Shown: positions 1-5,505 of the stretch, in pieces
Numbering within the stretch: position 1 is the first letter of the stretch
How the letters are laid out: every line of letters begins with the position of its first letter
Assembly: GCA_025928435.1 (NCBI GenBank)
Contig: JAICJM010000173.1
Location: forward strand, 1-8,772
DNA length: 8,772 nt
Origin: Thermoleophilia bacterium
Lineage (GTDB): Bacteria; Actinomycetota; Thermoleophilia; Gaiellales; JAICJC01
Direction: 5' to 3'
Translations under genes and position numbers: made by a program
Notes under the pieces: model-generated
The model's database searches: none
Told to the model about the DNA's origin: nothing
Seen by the model: the letters and a program-made list of their open reading frames with translations, nothing else

Positions 1-4
1 CGTC

Positions 5-10
5 TACACT
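5..10 (+). promoter_or_regulatory. Possible -10 element for pdxS
   Basis: The hexamer TACACT fits the actinobacterial -10 pattern TANNNT and lies 42 bases before the pdxS start. Any -35 element would fall outside the window, so the call rests on one short motif. The proposed transcript would carry a short leader containing the ribosome binding site at 35-42. Confidence 0.2.
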
Positions 11-34
11 ACCCGGCGGGAGAATTCTCGCCAT

Positions 35-42
35 AGAAGGGG
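35..42 (+). promoter_or_regulatory. Ribosome binding site that fixes the pdxS GTG start
   Basis: AGAAGGGG is a purine-rich Shine-Dalgarno match ending 10 bases before the GTG at 53. A second purine run, GAAGGG at 45-50, is too close to that codon to serve it. The ATG at 71 is the alternative start, but the GTG gives a protein that aligns end to end with B. subtilis PdxS numbering. Confidence 0.5.
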
Positions 43-52
43 ACGAAGGGCT

Positions 53-937
53 GTGAACGAGACCGGGACCATGCGAGTGAAGAGCGGGCTCGCCGAGATG
101 CTCAAGGGCGGCGTGATCATGGACGTCACGACCGCCGAACAGGCCCGTATCGCCGAGGACGCCGGCGCGTGCGCCGTCATGGCGCTCGAGCGCGTGCCCG
201 CCGACATCCGCCGCGACGGCGGCGTCGCCCGCATGGCCGATCCGGCCAAGGTGCGCGAGATCCAGGACGCGGTGAAGATCCCCGTCATGGCCAAGGCCCG
301 CATCGGCCACTTCGCCGAGGCGCAGGTGCTCGAGGCCCTCGAGGTCGACTACATCGACGAGTCCGAGGTGTTGACGCCGGCCGACGAGGCCAACCACATC
401 AACAAGTGGAAGTTCACGATCCCCTTCGTGTGCGGCGCGACCAACCTCGGCGAGGCGCTCCGGCGCATCAGCGAGGGGGCGGCCATGATCCGCTCGAAGG
501 GCGAGGCCGGCACCGGCAACGTCGTCGAGGCGGTGCGCCACATGCGCGCGATCTTCGGCGAGATCAAGCGGCTCCAGAACATGGACGCGGACGAGCTCTA
601 CTCCGTCGCCAAGGACCACCAGGCCCCCTACGAGCTGGTCGAGTACTGCGCCGCCCACGGGCGCCTGCCGGTCGTGACGTTCACCGCCGGCGGGATCGCG
701 ACCCCGGCCGACGCGGCTCTCATGATGCAGCTCGGCGCCGACGGCCTGTTCGTCGGCTCCGGCATCTTCAAGAGCTCCGATCCGGCCGCGATGGCCTCCG
801 CCATCGTCCGGGCGACGACGCAGTACGCCGATCCGAGCATCGTGGCCGAGGTGTCGTTCGGGCTCGGCGACGCCATGCACGGCACCGAGATCTCGGAGCT
901 CGGCGAGCAGGGCCTGCTGCAGACGCGTGGCTGGTAG
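53..937 (+). CDS. pdxS: Pyridoxal 5'-phosphate synthase, lyase/synthase subunit PdxS
   Basis: PdxS builds pyridoxal 5'-phosphate from ribose 5-phosphate, glyceraldehyde 3-phosphate and ammonia (the DXP-independent vitamin B6 route). The ammonia is supplied by PdxT. In the family it is a cytosolic (beta/alpha)8 barrel forming dodecamers. The 294-residue product equals the B. subtilis length, and the known active-site residues fall on the same numbers: Asp24 (GGVIMDV), Lys81 (VMAKARIGH), which forms the sugar Schiff base, and Lys149 ([10 protein letters not shown]), the second lysine. The phosphate-binding loops [11 protein letters not shown] and [11 protein letters not shown] are intact, and the protein ends in the typical RGW. 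The GTG start at 53 is chosen for its Shine-Dalgarno site and the matching N-terminus (NETGT for AQTGT). The last 11 bases overlap pdxT, so the two are probably translated together. Confidence 0.98.
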   Translation: MNETGTMRVKSGLAEMLKGGVIMDVTTAEQARIAEDAGACAVMALERVPADIRRDGGVARMADPAKVREIQDAVKIPVMAKARIGHFAEAQVLEALEVDYIDESEVLTPADEANHINKWKFTIPFVCGATNLGEALRRISEGAAMIRSKGEAGTGNVVEAVRHMRAIFGEIKRLQNMDADELYSVAKDHQAPYELVEYCAAHGRLPVVTFTAGGIATPADAALMMQLGADGLFVGSGIFKSSDPAAMASAIVRATTQYADPSIVAEVSFGLGDAMHGTEISELGEQGLLQTRGW

Positions 938-1523
938 GGTCGGCGTCCTCGCCCTCCAGGGGGCCTTCCGCGAGCACATCGCGGCGCTTCGCGACGTCGG
1001 CGTGGACGCCGTCGAGGTGCGCCTGCCGCGCGATTTCGAGGGCCTCGACGGCCTCGTCATCCCCGGCGGCGAGTCCTCGACGATGTCCAAGCTGATCGAG
1101 GCGTACGACCTCGAGGCGCCCATCCGCGAGCTCCACGCCCGTGGCGGCGCCTTCCTGGGCACCTGCGCGGGCATGATCGTGCTCGCCCACCACGCCGAGG
1201 ACGGCCGTCCCGACCAGCGCTACCTGGACATGATCGACATCGACGTGCGCCGCAACGCCTACGGCCGCCAGCCGGCAAGCTTCGAGTCGCCCCTGCGGCT
1301 CGTCGGCGAGGACCTGCCGATCCCGGGCGTCTTCATCCGGGCGCCCCAGATCGAGCGGCTCGGCGACGGGGTCGAGGTCGTGGCCGAGCACGACGGCGAG
1401 CCGGTCGCGGCCCGCCAGGGCAACGTGCTCGTGACCGCGTTCCACCCCGAGCTCACGACCGACCGGCGGCTGCATGGGCGGTTCGCGGGGATGGCCGGCG
1501 GCAGGGAGGAGGCTGCGGCATGA
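927..1523 (+). CDS. pdxT: Pyridoxal 5'-phosphate synthase, glutaminase subunit PdxT
   Basis: PdxT hydrolyses glutamine and channels the ammonia into the PdxS barrel. It is a 198-residue class I glutamine amidotransferase. The N-terminal [13 protein letters not shown] and the oxyanion-region motif PGGESST (about 46-52) are typical. The catalytic triad is visible: Cys80 in GTCAGM, with His173 and Glu175 in FHPEL. The conserved R108-R109-N-A-Y-G and the FIRAP segment (136-140) are also present. The GTG start at 927 lies inside the end of pdxS and has no clear binding site of its own, which suggests translational coupling. The stop codon overlaps the yebC start as ATGA. The tail after about residue 180 is short and rich in Gly, Glu and Ala, and its DNA contains the yebC ribosome binding site. 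Confidence 0.97.
   Translation: MAGRVGVLALQGAFREHIAALRDVGVDAVEVRLPRDFEGLDGLVIPGGESSTMSKLIEAYDLEAPIRELHARGGAFLGTCAGMIVLAHHAEDGRPDQRYLDMIDIDVRRNAYGRQPASFESPLRLVGEDLPIPGVFIRAPQIERLGDGVEVVAEHDGEPVAARQGNVLVTAFHPELTTDRRLHGRFAGMAGGREEAAA
1503..1512 (+). promoter_or_regulatory. Strong Shine-Dalgarno site for yebC inside pdxT
   Basis: AGGGAGGAGG is a long anti-16S match ending 7 bases before the ATG at 1520. It is the strongest ribosome binding site in the window. It sits in the last codons of pdxT, so yebC can probably be translated efficiently even without coupling. Confidence 0.7.
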
Positions 1524-2272
1524 GCGGACACTCGAAGTGGTCCACGATCAAGCACAAGAAGGGGGCCGAGGACAAGCGCCGCGGCCAGCTCTTCACGAAG
1601 CTCTCGCGCGCGATCATCGTCGCGGCCAAGGAGGGCGGGTCGGATCCCGAGGCGAACGCCACCCTGGCGGCGGCGATCACGAAGGCGCGCTCGTATTCCA
1701 TGCCGAAGGACAACATCGAGCGCGCGATCGCCCGGGCGACGGGCGGCGGCGAGGGGTCGGACGCCTACGAGGCCGTGACCTATGAGGGCTACGGGCCCGA
1801 AGGGGTCGCGATCATCGTCGAAGCGCTCACGGACAACCGCAACCGCACGGCGGCGGACGTCCGCTCGATGTTCACCCGCTCGAACTCGAGCCTGGGGACG
1901 CCCGGGTCGGTCGCGTGGCAGTTCGAGCGCAAGGGCGTGATCCTCGTCCCGTCGGCCGAGGCCAGCGAGGACGACGTCGTGCTCGCGGCGGCCGACGCCG
2001 GCGCCGAGGACGTGACCCAGGACGAGTCGAGCTGGCAGGTGACGACCCCGCCGACCGACCTGGCCGCGGTGCGCGCCGCGCTGGAGGCCGCCGGCATCGC
2101 GATCACATCGGCCGAGCTGACGATGGTGCCGAAGACGACGGTGGAGCTCGACGAGAGCGGCGCCCGCCAGCTGCTGCGCCTGATCGACTCCCTGGAGGAC
2201 CTGGACGACGTCCAGGAGGTGCACGCGAACTTCGACATCCCGGAGGCCGTGCTCGAAGCCGTGGCGGGGTAG
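1520..2272 (+). CDS. yebC: YebC/TACO1-family translation factor or regulator
   Basis: This 250-residue protein belongs to the YebC/TACO1 family, which is close to this length. Members were first described as DNA-binding transcription regulators. More recent work on bacterial YebC and mitochondrial TACO1 points to ribosome association and relief of stalling at proline-rich stretches, so the older label 'transcriptional regulator' is uncertain. Family motifs: the start SGHSKW followed by IKHKKGAEDKRRG; YEGYGPEG (88-95); TDNRNRT (104-110); LGTPGSVAW (125-133). The C-terminal part matches the acidic third domain. It overlaps pdxT by ATGA and ends eight bases before the next gene. A yebC gene just upstream of ruvC is a widespread arrangement, although here an extra gene separates the two. 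Confidence 0.95.
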   Translation: MSGHSKWSTIKHKKGAEDKRRGQLFTKLSRAIIVAAKEGGSDPEANATLAAAITKARSYSMPKDNIERAIARATGGGEGSDAYEAVTYEGYGPEGVAIIVEALTDNRNRTAADVRSMFTRSNSSLGTPGSVAWQFERKGVILVPSAEASEDDVVLAAADAGAEDVTQDESSWQVTTPPTDLAAVRAALEAAGIAITSAELTMVPKTTVELDESGARQLLRLIDSLEDLDDVQEVHANFDIPEAVLEAVAG

Positions 2273-2280
2273 GACCGCGG

Positions 2281-2709
2281 ATGCCGATCGACGGCGACGG
2301 CGGGGTCGTCTTCGGGTCGAGCGACCCGACCGCAACCCTCACGCTGGCAGCGATCGACGCCGTCGGTGACTGCCAGGCCACCCTGCGCCACGGCACCCAC
2401 CTCTCGGCGCGCCGCAAGGTGAACGACGTCAACGCGGGCTTCGTGCCGATGTACCTGTCGCGCTTCCTCGCCGGACTCGACGCCGACTGGCGCGGATGGC
2501 ACGGCGCGCGGACATGGCACTCGATGAGCAATGAGCTCACGCTGCAATGCACGCACAACGGCATCGGCCGTGTGACGTGCCTCGTCACGCTGCGTGGGAT
2601 GTACGGGGTGCACGACTGGGACGCGTCGGCGACGATTGCCCTCGACCCGGGTGCGCTCGCCGATCTGGCGCGCGAGGCGACCCAGTGGGAGTCCGCCTGG
2701 CGTGAATAA
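2281..2709 (+). CDS. Small hypothetical protein, DUF6228-like
   Basis: This 142-residue soluble protein has no signal peptide or membrane segment and an unknown function. The ATG follows yebC by eight bases and is preceded by AGGA at 2271-2274, so the gene is probably the last of the pdxS unit. Residues 57-80 read as a helix with F-L-A-G-L-D-A-D-W-R-G-W (62-73) and RTW (77-79). Alternating beta-like segments follow (ELTLQCTHNG, RVTCLVTLRG, ASATIALDPG), then a final helix. From memory, this order of Trp-rich helix, short strands and C-terminal helix resembles DUF6228 proteins of actinobacteria. I could not check that. Its stop codon lies inside the left arm of the palindrome at 2703-2733. The composition matches its neighbours. 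Confidence 0.75.
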   Translation: MPIDGDGGVVFGSSDPTATLTLAAIDAVGDCQATLRHGTHLSARRKVNDVNAGFVPMYLSRFLAGLDADWRGWHGARTWHSMSNELTLQCTHNGIGRVTCLVTLRGMYGVHDWDASATIALDPGALADLAREATQWESAWRE

Positions 2710-2734
2710 ACGGGGTCAGACCCCTTTTATTCAG
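2702..2734 (+). repeat. Palindromic repeat, copy 1 (GGGGTCAGACCCC core)
   Basis: A 33-base unit centred on A2718. Outer arms TGAATAAA (2703-2710) and TTTATTCA (2726-2733) are exact reverse complements. The inner core GGGGTC-A-GACCCC (2712-2724) is perfect, and the only mismatch between them is C2711 against T2725. Aligned by centre with the unit at 2781-2813 it is identical at 23 of 33 positions, so the two belong to one family. The AT-rich outer arms stand out sharply against the local base composition. Confidence 0.85.
2703..2733 (+). terminator. Probable bidirectional terminator after the pdxS unit
   Basis: Transcribed from the + strand, the core can form a 5-bp GC stem (GGGGT/ACCCC) with a CAG loop, extended by outer A-T pairs and followed by TTTTATT. 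The complement has the same layout, so it would also work from the other side. It sits directly at the end of the upstream gene, whose stop codon it contains, and separates that unit from ruvC. Termination is inferred from the hairpin plus U-run shape. The same DNA is also repeat copy 1. Confidence 0.5.
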
Positions 2735-2737
2735 GGT

Positions 2738-2770
2738 GGGGACTGTCCCCGCCGCGCGGGGACTGTCCCC
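2738..2770 (+). repeat. Two direct copies of GGGGACTGTCCCC
   Basis: Exact 13-base odd palindromes lie at 2738-2750 and 2758-2770, both with T at the centre and separated by 7 bases (centres 20 apart). The C-run of the first and the G-run of the second also form a hairpin (CCCCGC/GCGGGG, 2747-2761), so several alternative folds are possible. The same 13-mer occurs in queA at 5858-5870, and its reverse complement at 5879-5891. Confidence 0.9.
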
Positions 2771-2780
2771 GCGTCCCGCC

Positions 2781-2813
2781 GTGCATAACCGGTGCCTGAC
2801 ACCCGGTATTCAC
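2781..2813 (+). repeat. Palindromic repeat, copy 2 (GGTGCCTGACACC core)
   Basis: A 33-base imperfect palindrome centred on T2797. Twelve of the 16 opposed positions pair; the mismatches are 2784/2810, 2788/2806, 2790/2804 and 2795/2799. The outer parts (GTGCATAA and TATTCAC) and the core match the unit at 2702-2734 at 23 of 33 positions in the same orientation. It ends one base before the LexA box. Confidence 0.75.
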
Positions 2814-2814
2814 G

Positions 2815-2828
2815 CGAACGCGCGTTCG
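2815..2828 (+). promoter_or_regulatory. LexA operator (SOS box) of the ruvCAB run
   Basis: CGAACGCGCGTTCG is a perfect 14-base palindrome that fits the Gram-positive/actinobacterial SOS box consensus CGAACRNRYGTTYG at every defined position. It lies 33 bases before ruvC and reaches the expected -35 position of the promoter whose -10 is at 2850-2855. LexA bound there should block RNA polymerase until DNA damage triggers LexA self-cleavage. ruv genes are classic SOS targets in many bacteria. This box would control ruvC, ruvA and ruvB together, and possibly the genes beyond. Confidence 0.88.
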
Positions 2829-2849
2829 GCTGACGTCCGCTGCGGGCGG

Positions 2850-2855
2850 TACAGT
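2850..2855 (+). promoter_or_regulatory. -10 element of the ruvC promoter, possibly leaderless
   Basis: TACAGT fits TANNNT and ends 6 bases before the ruvC ATG at 2862. Transcription would then start at or next to the A of the start codon. No Shine-Dalgarno sequence precedes ruvC (the intervening bases are GGGCAC), which agrees with a leaderless mRNA. No good -35 hexamer is seen at 2827-2832 (CGGCTG). Confidence 0.5.
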
Positions 2856-2861
2856 GGGCAC

Positions 2862-3362
2862 ATGATCCTGCTGGGCATCGATCCCGGCACCGCGGAGACG
2901 GGGTACGGCGTCATCGCGGTGCGGGGCAGCCGGTTGGACGCCGTGGACCACGGCCTCATCGCCACGTCCGCGCGCGAGCCGCTGGAGCAGCGCCTCGTGC
3001 GCATCTTCGCCGAGGTGTCGGACCTCATCGCGAAGCACGAGCCGGCGTCGGTCGCCCTGGAAGACCTCTTCGTCGGCGGCAACCCGCGCACGATCCTCTC
3101 GGTCGGCCACGCGCGCGGCGCCGTCCTGACCGCCTGCGGGCGCGCCGGCATCCCGGCCGCGGGGTATCCGCCCGCCGAGGTCAAGATGACGGTCTGCGGC
3201 TTCGGCCGCGCGGACAAGTCCCAGGTGCAGCGGATGGTGACCGCGTCGCTGGGGCTCGACCGCCCGCCGGCCTCGGAGCACGCCGCCGATGCCCTCGCGG
3301 TCGCCCTGTGCCACGCGCACGCATCGCGCACGAACGCCGCGCTGAAGGCGGCGGCAGGATGA
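2862..3362 (+). CDS. ruvC: Holliday junction resolvase RuvC
   Basis: RuvC is the dimeric endonuclease that cuts Holliday junctions symmetrically during recombinational repair, working with RuvAB. The 166-residue protein has the RNase H-like fold pattern: MILLGIDPGTAETGYG with catalytic Asp7, VALEDLF with Glu67, and the C-terminal acidic motif as H-A-A-D with His140 and Asp143. E. coli has Asp at the first of these last two positions, while Thermus thermophilus RuvC uses His there, so the site should be active. Further motifs are RTILSVGHARG (76-86) and KSQVQRMV (119-126). The ATG at 2862 is chosen because the family begins exactly at this motif; the frame is open further upstream, but that part runs through the repeats and the LexA box. 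It overlaps ruvA by ATGA and is probably SOS-controlled. Confidence 0.97.
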   Translation: MILLGIDPGTAETGYGVIAVRGSRLDAVDHGLIATSAREPLEQRLVRIFAEVSDLIAKHEPASVALEDLFVGGNPRTILSVGHARGAVLTACGRAGIPAAGYPPAEVKMTVCGFGRADKSQVQRMVTASLGLDRPPASEHAADALAVALCHAHASRTNAALKAAAG

Positions 3363-3964
3363 TCGCGTCGCTGCGCGGAACGGTGGTGTTGAGTGCGGTC
3401 GGCGTCACCGTCCTCGACGTCGGCGGCGTCGGCTACCGGCTCGCGACGACGACGACCGCGTCCCGCCGTGCCGCCGCGGCGGGCGACCGCGAGGTCACGC
3501 TGCTCACCCACCTGCACGTGCGCGAGGATACGCTCCAGCTGTTCGGGTTCGCGTCGGAGGCCGAGCGGTCGCTGTTCGAGATGCTCCTGGGCGTCTCCGG
3601 CGTCGGCCCCAAGGCCGCCCTGGCGATCGTCTCGGGCTACGACCCCGACCAGATCCGGCGCGCGGTGCAGTCCGGCGACCATGCCCTCTTCACGAGCATC
3701 CCGGGGATCGGCCGGCGCACGGCCGAGCGGGTTGTGATCGACCTGAAGGACAAGGTCGGCGGCCTCGTCATCCCCACACCCGGCACGGACGTTCAGGCAC
3801 CCGCCGGGAATGGGCACACGGCCGCGCGCGACGCGCTCGTCGGCCTGGGCATGTCCGTCTCCGAGGCCGAGGCGGCCCTGCGGCCCATCGATGACACGCT
3901 GCCGGTCGAGGAGCGGGTGCGGCTCGCGCTCTCCGGCGCCGTCCCGGCCGGAGCGGGCGGATGA
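3359..3964 (+). CDS. ruvA: Holliday junction branch migration protein RuvA
   Basis: RuvA binds four-way junctions as a tetramer, holds them in a square-planar form and loads the RuvB motor. The 201-residue length is normal. Domain I (about 1-64) is an OB fold beginning MIASLRGTV and ending [10 protein letters not shown]; its Glu56-Asp57 correspond to the acidic pin at the junction centre. Domain II has two helix-hairpin-helix motifs, VSGVGPKAA (79-87) and IPGIGRRTA (114-122). A linker of about 138-152, rich in Pro and Gly, leads to domain III (about 153-195), which contacts RuvB and has the typical R-D-A-L-V-G-L-G-M start. The ATG overlaps the ruvC stop, and its own stop overlaps ruvB in the same way, so the three are probably made in a coupled manner. 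Confidence 0.97.
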   Translation: MIASLRGTVVLSAVGVTVLDVGGVGYRLATTTTASRRAAAAGDREVTLLTHLHVREDTLQLFGFASEAERSLFEMLLGVSGVGPKAALAIVSGYDPDQIRRAVQSGDHALFTSIPGIGRRTAERVVIDLKDKVGGLVIPTPGTDVQAPAGNGHTAARDALVGLGMSVSEAEAALRPIDDTLPVEERVRLALSGAVPAGAGG

Positions 3965-4989
3965 GCGCCGAGGCCGAGCCCCGGCTGCCCGACGCCTTGC
4001 TCGCGCCGGGCGAGGAGGAGTTCGACAGCTCGCTGCGGCCGCGCACCCTGTCCGAGTTCGTCGGCCAGGAGGGGATCAAGGAGCAGCTCGCCATCTTCCT
4101 CGCGGCCGCCCGCGCCCGCGGCGAGCCGTGCGAGCACGTCCTCCTGGCCGGCCCTCCCGGCCTGGGCAAGACCTCGCTGGCGAACATCATCGCCGAGGAG
4201 ATGCGCTCGCAGATGCGCGTCATGTCCGGCCCGGCCCTCGACCGCAAGGCCGACATGGCCGCGATCCTGACCGCGCTCGAGAAGGACGACGTCCTCTTCA
4301 TCGACGAGATCCACCGGCTGAACCGCGCGATCGAGGAGCTGCTCTACCCGGCGATGGAGGACGGCTGCATCGACATCATCATCGGCCAGGGGCCGGGCGC
4401 GCACTCGCTGCGCCTCGAGCTGAAGCCGTTCACGCTGGTCGGCGCCACCACGCGCACCGGTCTCCTGACGACGCCGCTGCGCGACCGCTTCGGGATCACC
4501 CACCGGCTCGACTACTACGGCGCGGCCGAGATCGGCCGCATCGTCGAGCGCTCGGCCCGGCTGCTGCGCGTCCGCATCGACGCGGGCGGCACCGAGGAGA
4601 TCGCGCGCCGCTCGCGGGGCACGCCGCGGGTGGCGAACCGGATCCTGCGCCGCGTGCGCGACTACGCGCAGGTGCGCCACGAGGGCGAGATCACCCACCC
4701 GATCGCCGTCGAGGCGCTCGAGCTCTTCGAGGTCGACAGCGCCGGTCTGGAGCGGATCGACCGCGAGATCCTGCTCGCGATCGCCGACCGCTTCGCCGGC
4801 GGCCCGGTCGGCCTCTCCACGCTCGCGGTGGCGATCGGCGAGGAGACGGACACCCTGGAGGACGTCTACGAGCCGTACCTGCTCCAGCGCGGGCTGCTCC
4901 AGCGCACCCAGCGCGGGCGAGTGGTGACTCCAGCCGGGTATGCGCACCTCGGGCTCGCTGCGCCGGACCGCGATCCGCGCCTGTTCTAA
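3961..4989 (+). CDS. ruvB: Holliday junction branch migration ATPase RuvB
   Basis: RuvB is the hexameric AAA+ motor that pulls DNA through the RuvA-bound junction. The 342-residue protein is full length. Visible elements: the N-terminal [12 protein letters not shown] (25-36); Walker [10 protein letters not shown] (64-72); Walker B LFIDEIH with Asp115-Glu116; the RuvA-contacting beta-hairpin region after [10 protein letters not shown] (133-142); sensor 1 GATTRTG (161-167); the arginine finger Arg174 in TPLRDRF; sensor 2 in [11 protein letters not shown] winged-helix DNA-binding domain forms the C-terminus, ending in [10 protein letters not shown] and a short tail. GGAG at 3950-3953, 7 bases before the ATG, is a modest binding site within the end of ruvA. 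The next gene begins 24 bases after the stop. Confidence 0.98.
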   Translation: MSAEAEPRLPDALLAPGEEEFDSSLRPRTLSEFVGQEGIKEQLAIFLAAARARGEPCEHVLLAGPPGLGKTSLANIIAEEMRSQMRVMSGPALDRKADMAAILTALEKDDVLFIDEIHRLNRAIEELLYPAMEDGCIDIIIGQGPGAHSLRLELKPFTLVGATTRTGLLTTPLRDRFGITHRLDYYGAAEIGRIVERSARLLRVRIDAGGTEEIARRSRGTPRVANRILRRVRDYAQVRHEGEITHPIAVEALELFEVDSAGLERIDREILLAIADRFAGGPVGLSTLAVAIGEETDTLEDVYEPYLLQRGLLQRTQRGRVVTPAGYAHLGLAAPDRDPRLF

Positions 4990-5000
4990 GACCCACATGC

Positions 5001-5006
5001 TGTAAT
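5001..5006 (+). promoter_or_regulatory. Weak possible -10 element before the small membrane-protein gene
   Basis: TGTAAT lies in a short AT-rich patch in the 24-base gap after ruvB and ends 7 bases before the next ATG, which has no Shine-Dalgarno site. It misses the strongly conserved A at the second position of TANNNT and has no clear -35. A weak leaderless promoter is possible but poorly supported. Confidence 0.18.
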
Positions 5007-5013
5007 TGCGGCG

Positions 5014-5505
5014 ATGCAGCGTCTCCGTGCGGCCCATGCGCGTGCACGCCCCTGGATTCCCCTGGTCGCCGCCGCCGCGCTCGCCCTGGCAGCGTCGGCC
5101 GCCATCGGCATCGCCGCGATCGAGCGGGCGTCGAAGGGCCCGGCCTTCCGGGTGTCGGCCGCCTGCCTGCGCCTCAACGCGACCGTCCGGCAGGAGCTGG
5201 GGGTCGTGACCGGGTTCGGCTTCACCGTCCAGGGCCCGGTCGTCCAGAACGCCGACGGGACGGGGAGCGCGCGGCTCGACTTCAGCGCAACGGGCTCGTG
5301 GCGCAGCGGCCACGTGCACATCCGGGCGGTCGAGCGGCGCCGGCGCTGGTACCTGTCCGGCCCGGCCGAGCTGTTCGTCTCCGGGGTGCAGGCGCCATTC
5401 AAGATCCGGCCCGACCATCTGAACATCGTTCCCGGCCCCGCACGGGACCGCTTCGTCATCCGGTGCGCACCGACGACCTCGACTATCACCTCCCACCCGG
5501 GCTGA
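5014..5505 (+). CDS. Small membrane-anchored protein, Coa1/Tim21-like pattern
   Basis: This 163-residue protein has a basic N-terminus (RLRAAHARARP), one hydrophobic helix at about 15-37 and a C-terminal domain predicted outside the cytoplasm (N-in, C-out). No lipobox is seen. The exported part has ELG (61-63), a glycine-rich turn followed by GTGSARLDFSATG (82-94), a short basic run, and RWYL (111-114). This order resembles bacterial proteins annotated as 'cytochrome c oxidase assembly factor Coa1 family' (Tim21-like fold). The match is from memory and the function is unknown. It occupies the slot where many actinobacteria have yajC, but the sequence does not look like YajC. The last 43 bases overlap queA in another frame, so the final 14 residues are probably not part of the conserved domain. 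The start is the first ATG after ruvB. Confidence 0.65.
   Translation: MQRLRAAHARARPWIPLVAAAALALAASAAIGIAAIERASKGPAFRVSAACLRLNATVRQELGVVTGFGFTVQGPVVQNADGTGSARLDFSATGSWRSGHVHIRAVERRRRWYLSGPAELFVSGVQAPFKIRPDHLNIVPGPARDRFVIRCAPTTSTITSHPG

Noticed and set aside
4..303. A 99-residue open frame on the - strand over the start of pdxS
   Set aside because: It is antisense to pdxS, low in complexity and without any family pattern.
71..937. ATG at 71 as the start of pdxS
   Set aside because: It would remove six residues that align with B. subtilis PdxS and shift the exact Asp24/Lys81/Lys149 numbering; the GTG at 53 also has a well-spaced ribosome binding site.
2736..2861. An upstream extension of the ruvC frame to a GTG at 2736
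   Set aside because: The added residues would be translated through the palindromic repeats, the LexA box and the -10 element, and the RuvC family begins at MILLGIDPG.
2710..2861. CRISPR array or riboswitch in the repeat-rich gap before ruvC
   Set aside because: The repeats are 13-33 bases, palindromic and irregularly spaced with 7-20-base gaps rather than unique spacers of uniform length, and the arrangement does not match a riboswitch class I know.
5421..5431. GAACATCGTTC, a possible second LexA box upstream of queA
   Set aside because: The half-sites GAAC and GTTC are separated by three bases instead of four and the outer C/G positions do not fit. It is also within coding sequence.
3810..5462. 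A long open frame continuous with queA, running back through ruvA, ruvB and the small membrane gene
   Set aside because: Its translation before 5463 is Arg/Pro/Ala-rich with no family pattern and lies out of frame with clearly recognised ruvA and ruvB. It is an effect of high GC; only the part from 5463 is QueA.
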